From contig JAVVEZ010000036.1 of assembly GCA_032250895.1 (NCBI GenBank), positions 1 to 31,991 of the forward strand: a stretch of 31,991 bases of DNA, written 5' to 3'. This document shows positions 16,761 to 24,765 of the stretch, in pieces (position 1 is the first letter of the stretch; each line of letters opens with the position of its first letter). This stretch comes from JAVVEZ01 sp032250895. GTDB lineage: Bacteria; Pseudomonadota; Gammaproteobacteria; Pseudomonadales; Pseudohongiellaceae. A program made the position numbers and the translations under genes. The notes beneath the pieces were generated by a model. The model was not told the DNA's origin, ran no database searches, and worked only from the letters and a program-made list of their open reading frames with translations.

Positions 16761-17821
16761 CGATCATCAGCCGCTATCTTTCCATCCAAATCTGCATGGG
16801 CCTGCTGGTGGCAACGGCCGTACTCCTGCCCCTGTTCAGCTTTCTTGACTTGCAGGAGCAACTGGACGACGTGGGTCAGGGCATCTACCAGACCCGGGAT
16901 GCCTTCTTCTATACACTTATGCTGTTGCCCCGCCGCTTTATTCAACTCGTCCCCTTCATTGCCCTGCTCGGAAATGTGGCCGCCCTGGGACGTCTGGCCA
17001 CCAATCTGGAACTGATCTCACTGCGGGCGGCGGGACTCTCGCCCGCCCAGATCAGCCTTGTGCCTCTGAGCGTTGGACTGGTACTGCTGGTGGCGGTTAT
17101 GGGGCTTGAGCAGTTCGTCGCCCCGCAACTGCAACAGCAGGCCATAGCCTCCCGGAATGCGGCACTGGGAATGAGCACTGAACTCGGAGAAAATCTGGGC
17201 GTATGGACCCGCAACAAAGAGCAGATTCTGCGCATCGGTGAAATGCAGCATGCCACCCGGGCAATGGATGTGGAAATTCTGCAGTTCGACTCTGACGGTC
17301 TCCTGCAAAAGTTCATTTATGCCGCCTATGCCGATATCGTCAGTGACGATATCTGGGTTCTGACAGACGTCCTGGTCAAGACCATCAGCCCGGGGCAGAT
17401 CAGCTCGGAACGCTTTCAGTCCCTGAACTGGGAGCCTTTTCTGGAACCGGCAGAAATTCCCACACTGACCAAACCGCCAGAAAGTCTGTCACCTACCGAA
17501 CTGTTTCGCCATGTGCAGTTTTTACGAAACACCGGCCAGGAAACCAAGGGCTATGCGCTTGCCCTCTGGCGCAAGGCCGGCGGCCTGTTCACAACCATTG
17601 CCATGGTGCTGATTTCCATACCCTTTGTATTCGGTTCTGTGCGCAGCGGTCTGGGCAACAAATTGGTATTCGCGGCTCTCACCGGCATCGGGGTCTACCT
17701 GCTCGATCAGATCGTGGCCAACGCCGGCCTCCTGCTCAATATCAATCCGGCGCTGACGGCCATACTGCCGGGGCTGGCATTGATTGGTCTTGCCAATCTC
17801 TGGATTCGCCGGCTGGTTTGA
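16757..17821 (+). CDS. lptG: LptG-like (YjgP/YjgQ family) lipid-export permease
   Basis: A 354-residue partner of the preceding permease with the same architecture: N-terminal membrane helices, a periplasmic jellyroll domain (about 130-270) and three C-terminal helices. LPRRFIQLVPFIALLGNVAALGRLATNLELISLRAAGLS (about 57-95) is the LptG-type second helix and coupling helix. The ATG at 16757 overlaps the LptF-like stop codon (ATGA); the earlier in-frame ATG at 16733 would add eight residues ahead of the conserved MTIISRYLS start. No LptB ATPase, LptC, LptA or LptD gene is in the window, so the pair would have to share or find these elsewhere. Confidence 0.85.
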   Translation: MTIISRYLSIQICMGLLVATAVLLPLFSFLDLQEQLDDVGQGIYQTRDAFFYTLMLLPRRFIQLVPFIALLGNVAALGRLATNLELISLRAAGLSPAQISLVPLSVGLVLLVAVMGLEQFVAPQLQQQAIASRNAALGMSTELGENLGVWTRNKEQILRIGEMQHATRAMDVEILQFDSDGLLQKFIYAAYADIVSDDIWVLTDVLVKTISPGQISSERFQSLNWEPFLEPAEIPTLTKPPESLSPTELFRHVQFLRNTGQETKGYALALWRKAGGLFTTIAMVLISIPFVFGSVRSGLGNKLVFAALTGIGVYLLDQIVANAGLLLNINPALTAILPGLALIGLANLWIRRLV

Positions 17822-17833
17822 GGGGCAGGAATC

Positions 17834-18832
17834 ATGACGACAAGGTCACGGCTTGCAAGACTGGCATCGGGTCACGGCCGTCTGGGCATACTGTTCAACC
17901 CGCTCAGCGGCAACAATCGCAAGAGCGGACGAACTCTCTGGGTCGCACTCACGGCAGTGCCCGGCGCCATCTGCCGGGAGGCAAAAACCTCGGCTGAACT
18001 GGAAGCCTCTCTGGCCGCCTTCATCAAGGACGACATGGATCTGCTGATCGTCGCAGGCGGCGATGGCACCCTTCAGGCCGTGATAGGGTATCTGTGCGCC
18101 AATACCGAGCCTGGGCAGTGGCCCCTGCTGACAGTGATACCGGGCGGTACGACCAATATGACGGCGCTGGATCTGGGTCTGGATGGCAAACCGGCGACGA
18201 TTCTCCAACGCTTGCGCGAAAGCCTCTCTGGCAATGTCAGCCCGGTGTTGTTGCAGCGGCCGGCCCTGCGCATTGAACAAGCAGGCAGTGCGCCGGTTTA
18301 TGGCATGTTCTTTGGCGGCGGCTTGATTGCCAGAGCCGTCAAGTACTCGCGAAGCCGAATCAAGGGGCTGGGCATCACGGGCAGTTTTTTTTCCGTCATT
18401 ATCGCCCTGCGTTGCCTGCTGGGCTTCGTATTTGGCAAAAGCCGAAGCAATGGCGCCTGGGGTCCGGCAGAGATGAGCATCACCCGGGAAGATGGTCGTG
18501 TCCTCAAGGGGCATTACTTGTTCGCCGTCGCCACCACGCTGGAGCGTCTTATCTTCGGCATGCGCCCCTATTGGGGACAGGAACCGGCACCCGTTCATGT
18601 CACGCTGGTGGAACAAAGCCGCCACTACTCCTGGCGCAAGCTGCCACAGCTATTCTCCGGCAATGCCAGGGGGCTTGATGAGCAACAGGGATATCATAGC
18701 TATAATGCCCAGAGCATGGAGCTGATCATGGATGACGACTACATCGTCGACGGCGAGCTTTACCGGGCCGATAGTCAGGCCGGCCCCCTGCGCATTTCTG
18801 CGACGCCTGCAATAACTTTCCTCATACCCTGA
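17834..18832 (+). CDS. Diacylglycerol/sphingolipid kinase-family protein, predicted ceramide kinase
   Basis: A 332-residue lipid kinase with the DAGK catalytic domain. LFNPLSGNNRK (20-30) begins the nucleotide-binding region, the GGDGT ATP-binding motif is at 75-79, and PGGTTNM at 103-109 matches the usual PxGTxNDxAR block, with GT-N-M in place of the typical N-D/N-F. The C-terminal half is a beta-sandwich as in DgkB/YegS/LCB5 enzymes. Ceramide kinases of bacteria belong to this superfamily, and a member is in the Caulobacter anionic-sphingolipid pathway; position between lptG and the Tam41-like gene makes ceramide phosphorylation the best guess. A diacylglycerol or long-chain-base kinase remains possible. 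The start ATG 17834 has AGGGGCAGGA just upstream. Confidence 0.82.
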   Translation: MTTRSRLARLASGHGRLGILFNPLSGNNRKSGRTLWVALTAVPGAICREAKTSAELEASLAAFIKDDMDLLIVAGGDGTLQAVIGYLCANTEPGQWPLLTVIPGGTTNMTALDLGLDGKPATILQRLRESLSGNVSPVLLQRPALRIEQAGSAPVYGMFFGGGLIARAVKYSRSRIKGLGITGSFFSVIIALRCLLGFVFGKSRSNGAWGPAEMSITREDGRVLKGHYLFAVATTLERLIFGMRPYWGQEPAPVHVTLVEQSRHYSWRKLPQLFSGNARGLDEQQGYHSYNAQSMELIMDDDYIVDGELYRADSQAGPLRISATPAITFLIP

Positions 18833-18861
18833 TCTACTGAAGAAACCAGAAGGCCGCCTAA

Positions 18862-19836
18862 TTGACTCAAAATTCCATTGCAAGCAACATCGGGCAGCCT
18901 CCCGCCGCACTGCTCCGGGAGGTGTCCTCCCAGACCTCTCGAACCCTGGCCGCCGATTTTCTGCCATTCCAGGAAGCCCTGAAGACACGTTTCGGCGCGT
19001 CTCTCGATGCCATTATTCTTTATGGTTCCTGCCTGCACAGTCAGGATCTGAAAGAAGGGATCGTTGATTTCTATGTGGTGGTGAATGATTATCGGCAGGC
19101 CTACCGGAAGCGGCACTTAGGGCTGCTCAATGCCTGGTTGGCACCCAATGTCTTCTATCTGGAAATTCCGGGGGAGACTTTCACCCTGCGCGCCAAATAC
19201 GCCGTGATTTCGATGGCCAATTTTGAAAAAGGCACCCGCGACTGGTTTCATTCCTATCTCTGGGCGCGTTTTGCACAACCGGTGCGCGTGCTGTATGCCC
19301 GGGATGCCACCTGCCATTCGCAAATCGAACGGGCACTGGCCCAGTCCGTGCTCACCTTTCTCAAGGCCACCGTGCCGGCCCTTGGCGACAGCCAGGTGAA
19401 TGCGGAAGAGATCTGGACGCAGGGCCTGACATTGGCCTACGCTGCTGAATTGCGTCCGGAACGCAGTGGTCGTGCGCGTCAACTGACCCATCTCAATATG
19501 GGGGACTACATCCGGCTCACCGCACTGGCCGCACCCGCCCTGGGACCCCAGTTCGAGACACTGGGCCATGATGTTTATCAGTGCCATTTCGAGTCCATGG
19601 CGCGGCGTCGCATTCTCCGACAGTGGCGCTTGCGACGCTGGCAAGGCCGGGTCCTGTCAGTGCTGCGCCTGTCCAAGGCCACGCTGACGTTCGCCGGCTG
19701 CATCGACTATGCCGCATGGAAGATCAAACGCCATACCGGCGTCAGCGTGGAGATAACGCCGCATCTGAGGCGGCACCCCCTGTTATGGGGACTCAAGGTA
19801 TTGTGGCAGTTGGTGCGGCAAGGGGTAGTGCGCTGA
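18862..19836 (+). CDS. Tam41/Mmp37-like nucleotidyltransferase, predicted lipid-phosphate cytidylyltransferase
   Basis: A 324-residue protein. YGSCLHSQDLKEGIVDFYVVV (54-74) has the G-S...D signature of the polymerase-beta nucleotidyltransferase fold in the form seen in mitochondrial Tam41 (GS...[IVL]DF), which makes CDP-diacylglycerol from phosphatidic acid and CTP. Further blocks agree with that family as I know it: KYAVISM (112-118; compare KYGVVSM), W128, and ARFAQPVRVL (135-144; compare GRLQKPVKIL). It is 29 bp after the predicted ceramide kinase, so CTP activation of ceramide 1-phosphate is an attractive inference; cytidylylation of another phospho-headgroup is an alternative. The start is TTG 18862 with AGAAGG 8 nt upstream. 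It is the last gene of the operon. Confidence 0.75.
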   Translation: MTQNSIASNIGQPPAALLREVSSQTSRTLAADFLPFQEALKTRFGASLDAIILYGSCLHSQDLKEGIVDFYVVVNDYRQAYRKRHLGLLNAWLAPNVFYLEIPGETFTLRAKYAVISMANFEKGTRDWFHSYLWARFAQPVRVLYARDATCHSQIERALAQSVLTFLKATVPALGDSQVNAEEIWTQGLTLAYAAELRPERSGRARQLTHLNMGDYIRLTALAAPALGPQFETLGHDVYQCHFESMARRRILRQWRLRRWQGRVLSVLRLSKATLTFAGCIDYAAWKIKRHTGVSVEITPHLRRHPLLWGLKVLWQLVRQGVVR

Positions 19837-19854
19837 GAGGACGATCAGAACGTC

Positions 19855-20910
19855 TTATTCCCTTGCCGCAGATGGAGATGCTGCCGTCTCCCGCCAGATC
19901 CGCATCAAGGCATCCCAGAGACCTCTGCGCTGGGTTTGCAGATAAAGCCGGTTGTCGCTCAAGTCACTCACCAGCAAACGATGCGCCCTGCCCAGATTGT
20001 GATAGGGCAGGCTGGGAAACAGGTGGTGGGTGGCATGGTAGCGCAGACCCACGGGCGCCCACAGCGAGGTGATAAAAAGATTGCCCGGCACATTGACGGA
20101 ATCCAGGTACTGGCCCACGACGCTCAGATGATGATCCGGCGCATTGCGATAGGCATGAGCTGCCAGTGTCCGCAGCGAATTGAGCAGGAAGATCATCATG
20201 CTGATCAGGTACCAGAGCAGCACTATCCGGTAGCTCAGCGCACCGCTGAGCAGCCCGGCAAGAATCACCGTGGCAAAAACAAAGGTCGCAAACTCCTGCA
20301 CGCGCCAGTTTTTGTCATTGCGGATGGCGTTTGTCGGCCGCTGGTAATTCATATCGATGGTCAGGGACGAGGCCCGCGCCCAGACCAGCCTGCGCAGAGG
20401 AGGTATCAGGTAGGACAGCGGGGTCAACACCAGGAAACGGATCACAAAAAAACACGGCAGCACCAGTGACAACAGGACATAGGCAATCAGACCCGATGTT
20501 TTGCCGGCGGTAAACGCAAGATATTCGCCATCCTCCTCGGTGCCATAGACATCACGACGATGGTGGTCGTTGTGAACGCCGTCGTAGGTAAAGGACGGCA
20601 CCAGCAAAGGCATGCCGCAAACGAGATTCCATACCAGGCGGAACACTTTGAAGGTTCCCTTCTTCAGATGCGCCAGCTCATGGATAAAGATAACGGCACG
20701 ATAAAACGCCAGGGCGGCGATCACCATGGCACCCACCTGCCATGTGGAAAACGCCGGACTCCGCAAGGCCACGAAAAAAGCAGTCCACGCAAGGCTGATA
20801 TGAAACAGGAAATCCACCCAGTAGATCCAGGGATTGGGGTTCATCAGGCCCCGGACCAGGGTTTGCGCTTCGCGCAGGGGAAACTCGTCTTCGTTAACTG
20901 ACACGCTCAT
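19855..20910 (-). CDS. Membrane fatty acid/sphingolipid desaturase or hydroxylase
   Basis: A 351-residue di-iron membrane enzyme. The three histidine boxes are HELAH (77-81), HNDHH (113-117) and HATHH (292-296), with an additional HAYRNAPDHH at 252-261. Four to six membrane segments surround them (about 31-49, 59-75, 142-172, 205-245). The family introduces a double bond or hydroxyl into an acyl or sphingoid chain. The ATG at 20910 has AGAAGG just upstream and is preferred to the longer frame beginning at 20985. It converges on the sphingolipid operon with an 18-bp gap, so modification of the ceramide is a possible role; an ordinary fatty-acid or carotenoid-like substrate cannot be excluded. 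Confidence 0.85.
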   Translation of the reverse strand: MSVSVNEDEFPLREAQTLVRGLMNPNPWIYWVDFLFHISLAWTAFFVALRSPAFSTWQVGAMVIAALAFYRAVIFIHELAHLKKGTFKVFRLVWNLVCGMPLLVPSFTYDGVHNDHHRRDVYGTEEDGEYLAFTAGKTSGLIAYVLLSLVLPCFFVIRFLVLTPLSYLIPPLRRLVWARASSLTIDMNYQRPTNAIRNDKNWRVQEFATFVFATVILAGLLSGALSYRIVLLWYLISMMIFLLNSLRTLAAHAYRNAPDHHLSVVGQYLDSVNVPGNLFITSLWAPVGLRYHATHHLFPSLPYHNLGRAHRLLVSDLSDNRLYLQTQRRGLWDALMRIWRETAASPSAARE

Positions 20911-21197
20911 GCCTTCTGTTTCACTGATGCGGAATGCCGGCCAAAAAGCCAAAAAACACAGCCTTGTCTGCAAACGCTTGCACACTTGTCAGTCAAGGGC
21001 GGAGAGGCGGCAGTTTAGCATGTTGCGACGGGGGCGACGTGCATCCCGTGCTGCCTGATAAGCGATTTTAAGACAAAATGGCCATTCTCCCTACCACCGC
21101 CAGCGGAAAATTCCCTTGAATAGCGAAAGTGCTGTGATAGGATTGCAGCTTCCCGTCATGCCAGTTCTCTGGCGCTGAAAACTTGCATTTATCTGAT
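20911..21197. promoter_or_regulatory. Divergent intergenic region between desaturase and DnaT-like gene
   Basis: This 287-bp stretch separates two divergent genes and must hold both promoters. No clear -10/-35 pair, repeat or RNA structure is visible to me. The reading frames that cross it are short and lack recognisable features. Confidence 0.4.
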
Positions 21198-22313
21198 ATG
21201 ACTACCTCTCTGATACCCGAGAGGCCACTGTTGATTTCTCCGACACTGGCCGCCACCATAGGCCTGGAGCAGGCGGTAATGCTGCATGTCATCAGTGAGC
21301 TGTTGCTGCAACACCCGGCGATCTACCGCAACTGCCGGCAGTGGGGCGAACTCAGCCAGAAAACCCTGCTCGAGGCCATGCCGTTCTGGGAGCTGTCTGA
21401 GCTCAAGCGGATCCGGAAAAATCTGCAGGAGCAAGGCCTGTTATTGGTGGAGCCGGCCCTGGATCGACTCGACATTGCCCTGTATGCCATCAACCAGGCC
21501 GCTGCGGCAAAACCGCAAGCAGCGGCCAAGGTCTCCTCTGCGCCTGCTGCCACAATACCGGCACCGGCAAGCTCTGTCTTCAGGCAAACTGCCGACAGTG
21601 GAACTGCCAGCCATATTCCGCCAGACTGGCAGCCCAACGAAGATATTTACCAACAATGTACTCATCACGGCATTCCCCGCGACTTCGTGGAGCAGCGGGT
21701 AAAGAGCTTTGTCATCTACTGGCGGGAACGGCAAAAAGCCCAATATTCCTGGCATCATACTTTCTTGAAATACATCCTGCGGGAATGGCGCAATGAGCAA
21801 AGCTATCAGGGCGCCAAGGAACTGGAAACCGACATGTCTGCGAACTGGCGGCCCAGCCAGGACGCCGTGACCATTCTCGAACATGCGGGAATCAGCTCTT
21901 CCTTCATCAAGGACTCGATCCCGGAGTTTATTCTGTACTGGCGCGAACGCGGCCTGGTCACCAGCACCTGGAGCACAAAATTCATCGCCCACGTGCGCAG
22001 GCAATGGGCCAAGTTCACGCTGGCGGTGGAACATGACAGTACGCCCCGCCTGATTCCTCCGGACTATCAACCCAGCGATGCCTGCTATGAAGTCCTGGGT
22101 CTGGCCAATATCGACATAGACTTCGCCCGGGAGCAAATCCGGGAATTTGTCCTGTACTGGCAGGACAGCAAACAGGTCAGCACATCCTGGAACACCAAAT
22201 TCCTGCAGCATGTAAAATACCGCTGGGCCAGCCAGCACCTGGATTCCGCACCGATGAAGCAGCAGATGGAATCAGCCGTTGAACGCCTTACCGACCGCAG
22301 CTGGGCTGATTAG
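21198..22313 (+). CDS. Protein with three tandem DnaT-type ssDNA-binding domains
   Basis: A 371-residue protein. The first 100 residues look like a small winged-helix-type N-terminal domain (ISPTLAATIGLEQAVMLHVISELL...), followed by an Ala/Pro-rich linker (101-140). Then come three copies of the DnaT C-terminal motif, beginning at W144, W217 and Y290, exactly 73 residues apart. Each reads [WY]xPs...-L...GI...F....-eFilYW.er....-tW...Fl.hV...W. DnaT of E. coli, a PriA/PriB partner in replication restart, has one such domain. The role here is probably ssDNA binding in replication restart or recombination; this is inferred. ATG 21198 is preferred to TTG 21183. The neighbours give no further clue. 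Confidence 0.78.
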   Translation: MTTSLIPERPLLISPTLAATIGLEQAVMLHVISELLLQHPAIYRNCRQWGELSQKTLLEAMPFWELSELKRIRKNLQEQGLLLVEPALDRLDIALYAINQAAAAKPQAAAKVSSAPAATIPAPASSVFRQTADSGTASHIPPDWQPNEDIYQQCTHHGIPRDFVEQRVKSFVIYWRERQKAQYSWHHTFLKYILREWRNEQSYQGAKELETDMSANWRPSQDAVTILEHAGISSSFIKDSIPEFILYWRERGLVTSTWSTKFIAHVRRQWAKFTLAVEHDSTPRLIPPDYQPSDACYEVLGLANIDIDFAREQIREFVLYWQDSKQVSTSWNTKFLQHVKYRWASQHLDSAPMKQQMESAVERLTDRSWAD

Positions 22314-22356
22314 AAGCCTGTCGCTGCCAGGAAAGCCCTGCCCCGCTGTCCAGTCA

Positions 22357-22830
22357 CTACAAACCCAGTGCCGAAAGCCCGGGGTGATCCGCGGGCCGCG
22401 GGCCCAGAGGCCAGCGAAACTTCCTGTCCGCTTCCATGATCGGCAGATCATTGATGCTGGCCCGGCGCACCTTCATCAGACCGTTTTCGTCGAATTCCCA
22501 ATTTTCATTACCATAGGCACGGAACCAGTTGCCTGCATCATCATGCCATTCGTAGGCAAAGCGGACCGCTATACGATTTTCATGAAAAGCCCACAATTCC
22601 TTGATCAGACGATAGTCCAGCTCTCTTGCCCATTTGCGCTGCAGAAAAGCCACGATGTCGGCACGGCCCTCAAGAAACTCGACACGGTTACGCCATTGAC
22701 TGTCAGGGGTGTAGGCCAGCGAGACCTTCTCCGGATTGCGATTGTTCCAGGCGTCCTCGGCAGCCTGTACTTTCTGTGTGGCGGTTTCATAGGTAAACGG
22801 TGGTAGTGGTGGTCTTGTATTCTCGGTCAT
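22357..22830 (-). CDS. NTF2-like protein, DUF1348 family
   Basis: A 157-residue protein of the SnoaL/NTF2-like fold. The core VQAAEDAWNNRNPEKVSLAYTPDSQWRNR..FLEGRADIVAFLQRKW and RIAVRFAYEWHDDAGNWFRAYGNENWEFDENGLM is characteristic of the DUF1348 family, whose members are small cone-shaped proteins of unknown function. The ATG at 22830 has AGGGAAGA upstream; the longer frame to 22971 overlaps queG's start. It is divergent from queG and convergent with the DnaT-like gene (43-bp gap). Confidence 0.85.
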   Translation of the reverse strand: MTENTRPPLPPFTYETATQKVQAAEDAWNNRNPEKVSLAYTPDSQWRNRVEFLEGRADIVAFLQRKWARELDYRLIKELWAFHENRIAVRFAYEWHDDAGNWFRAYGNENWEFDENGLMKVRRASINDLPIMEADRKFRWPLGPRPADHPGLSALGL

Positions 22831-22960
22831 GATCTTCCCTATTTCTCTGGTCAAAAGTCTGATCTTGCCACGGGTCTGTTGGCCTTGAAGACAGCATGGT
22901 AGCACGCAACAACGCCGGCTTTGATGCTCCAGCGTCCACATCTTGCTACCATAGCGTCCC

Positions 22961-24073
22961 ATGACAGACATTGATTTCAGGGCACTGAGCGTGCAGATCC
23001 GGCACTGGGGACGAGAACTCGGTTTTCAGCAACTGGGCATCGCCGATGTGGACCTGGGTGAACATGAAGACCATCTCCTCAACTGGCTGAAAAACCGCTA
23101 TCACGGCGACATGCATTTCATGGCGAAGCATGGCAGTCTGCGCAGTCACCCGGCGCAACTCTTGCCCGGCACCCTCAGGGTCATTTCCGTACGCCTGGAC
23201 TATCTGCCGGAAAATACCCGCATGATCAAGGTCCTGAAAAATTCACAACAAGCCTATGTCTCCCGCTACGCGCTCGGCCGGGACTACCACAAGCTGATGC
23301 GCAAACGCCTGCAGCAACTGGCGGAACAAATTCAGCGGCATGTCGGCCACTTTGGCTATCGGGCCTTCGTCGACAGTGCCCCGGTACTGGAACGGGCACT
23401 GGCGGAAAAAGCCGGCCTGGGCTGGATTGGCAAGAACACCATGCTCATCAACAAGCGCGCCGGCTCCTGGTTTTTCCTGGGCGAATTGTTCACCGATCTG
23501 CCTCTGGAAACAGATGACAAGGCTTCGGATCACTGCGGCACTTGCCGCGCCTGTCTGGATATCTGCCCGACCCAGGCCTTTGTCGGCCCCCATCAACTGG
23601 ACGCCCGCAAATGTATTTCCTATCTCACCATCGAGCTGCGCAGCTCGATTCCGGAAGAACTCCGCCCCCTGATCGGGAATCGCATCTTCGGTTGTGATGA
23701 CTGTCAAAGCATTTGCCCCTGGAACAAGTTTGCCAGTACCTCCCGGGAGCCTGATTTCAGTCCGCGCCACCAACTCGACCGGGCTGCGCTGGTGGATTTG
23801 TTCGGATGGACGGAAGCAGACTTCCTGCGCAACACCGAGGGTTCGGCCATCCGCCGCATCGGTTACGAGTGCTGGTTGCGGAATATTGCCGTGGCACTGG
23901 GCAATGCCAAGCCCTCCGCCGAGATACTGGCAGCTCTCAAGACCCGCCTGACTCACGCCTCGGCTTTGGTGCGTGAACATACGCAATGGGCACTTGCCCG
24001 CCAGCAGAACGCCACATCCGGACAGCTCGATGCGCTTGCGCCGTCAGGCACCTGCCGTACTTTTCCTCCGTGA
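22961..24073 (+). CDS. queG: Epoxyqueuosine reductase QueG
   Basis: A 370-residue cobalamin-dependent iron-sulfur enzyme that performs the last step of queuosine synthesis in tRNA wobble positions. Two [4Fe-4S] motifs are visible: CGTCRACLDICP and CDDCQSICPWN. The N-terminal B12-binding part contains GFQQLGIADVDLGEHEDHLLNWL, YHGDMHFMAKH and YALGRDYHKLMRKRLQQLAEQI, and the C-terminus has HEAT-like helices (EGSAIRRIGYECWLRNIAVALGN). It normally neighbours tsaE/nnrE in gammaproteobacteria; neither is in this window. Confidence 0.96.
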   Translation: MTDIDFRALSVQIRHWGRELGFQQLGIADVDLGEHEDHLLNWLKNRYHGDMHFMAKHGSLRSHPAQLLPGTLRVISVRLDYLPENTRMIKVLKNSQQAYVSRYALGRDYHKLMRKRLQQLAEQIQRHVGHFGYRAFVDSAPVLERALAEKAGLGWIGKNTMLINKRAGSWFFLGELFTDLPLETDDKASDHCGTCRACLDICPTQAFVGPHQLDARKCISYLTIELRSSIPEELRPLIGNRIFGCDDCQSICPWNKFASTSREPDFSPRHQLDRAALVDLFGWTEADFLRNTEGSAIRRIGYECWLRNIAVALGNAKPSAEILAALKTRLTHASALVREHTQWALARQQNATSGQLDALAPSGTCRTFPP

Positions 24074-24147
24074 ACACAGGATCATTAGTCAACCGCCGCC
24101 ATTGGGGTATACTCCCCAGCCACCAGCAGCCACCTGAACACAGCAAT

Positions 24148-24759
24148 ATGTCCGGAAAAAACCGTCTTATCTTCTGTCTCGCCTTCATCAGCGGTTTCAT
24201 CATCATGTCGATAGAGCTTCTGGGGGGCAGAATTCTTGCACCTTTCTTTGGCAACAGCATTTATGTCTGGGGCAGCATCATCACCGTCTTCATGTTGTCA
24301 CTGTCCATCGGGTATCTGTTCGGGGGCAGATTGTCACTGCACAAGCCCAACCTGAAAACCTATGGCTTGTTTTTCCTGGGCGCGGCGCTGACGCTGCTGC
24401 CGCTGATTGTGTTTGGTGAGGCCATCATGGAGGCCCTGTTTCTGCGCATGGAAGACCCCCGCTATGGCTCCCTGGCGGTGTCCATGATATTGTTTTTCAT
24501 CCCCACGGCGGTTCTGGGCATGATTGCGCCATATTCGGTAAGATTGGTGGTCATGGAAAGTCATCGCAGCGGTCATGTCGCAGGATCACTGTATTTCATT
24601 TCCACCATGGGCAGCGCCGTCGGCACCCTGGCCACCTCTTTCTATCTGGTGCTGTGGTTTGGGGTCAATCAGATTCTGATGGTCATAAGTACAATCCTTC
24701 TGATTTCCGGTCTTGCCGCCATACTGCTCGCAGACCTTCATAAAACAAGCACAGAGTAA
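24148..24759 (+). CDS. Membrane protein matching the N-terminal half of fused spermidine-synthase-like proteins
   Basis: A 203-residue protein with about five or six membrane helices (near 7-27, 33-58, 70-91, 103-125, 140-165, 172-197). FISGFIIMSIELLGGRILAPFFGNSIYVWGSIITVFMLSLSIGYLFGGRLS is the recognisable start of proteins that join a membrane domain to a spermidine-synthase-like domain. Here the catalytic part is a separate gene 6 bp downstream, so the two presumably act together. The longer frame from 23986 overlaps queG and is not used; ATG 24148 starts at MSGKNR. Substrate and transport role are unknown. Confidence 0.78.
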   Translation: MSGKNRLIFCLAFISGFIIMSIELLGGRILAPFFGNSIYVWGSIITVFMLSLSIGYLFGGRLSLHKPNLKTYGLFFLGAALTLLPLIVFGEAIMEALFLRMEDPRYGSLAVSMILFFIPTAVLGMIAPYSVRLVVMESHRSGHVAGSLYFISTMGSAVGTLATSFYLVLWFGVNQILMVISTILLISGLAAILLADLHKTSTE

Positions 24760-24765
24760 GTCAGC

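Noticed and set aside
15690..17821. Treating the permeases as the housekeeping LPS exporters without comment
   Set aside because: Their operon consists of lipid-synthesis genes and lacks pepA or other usual neighbours; a dedicated pair is more likely, although the genome must be checked.
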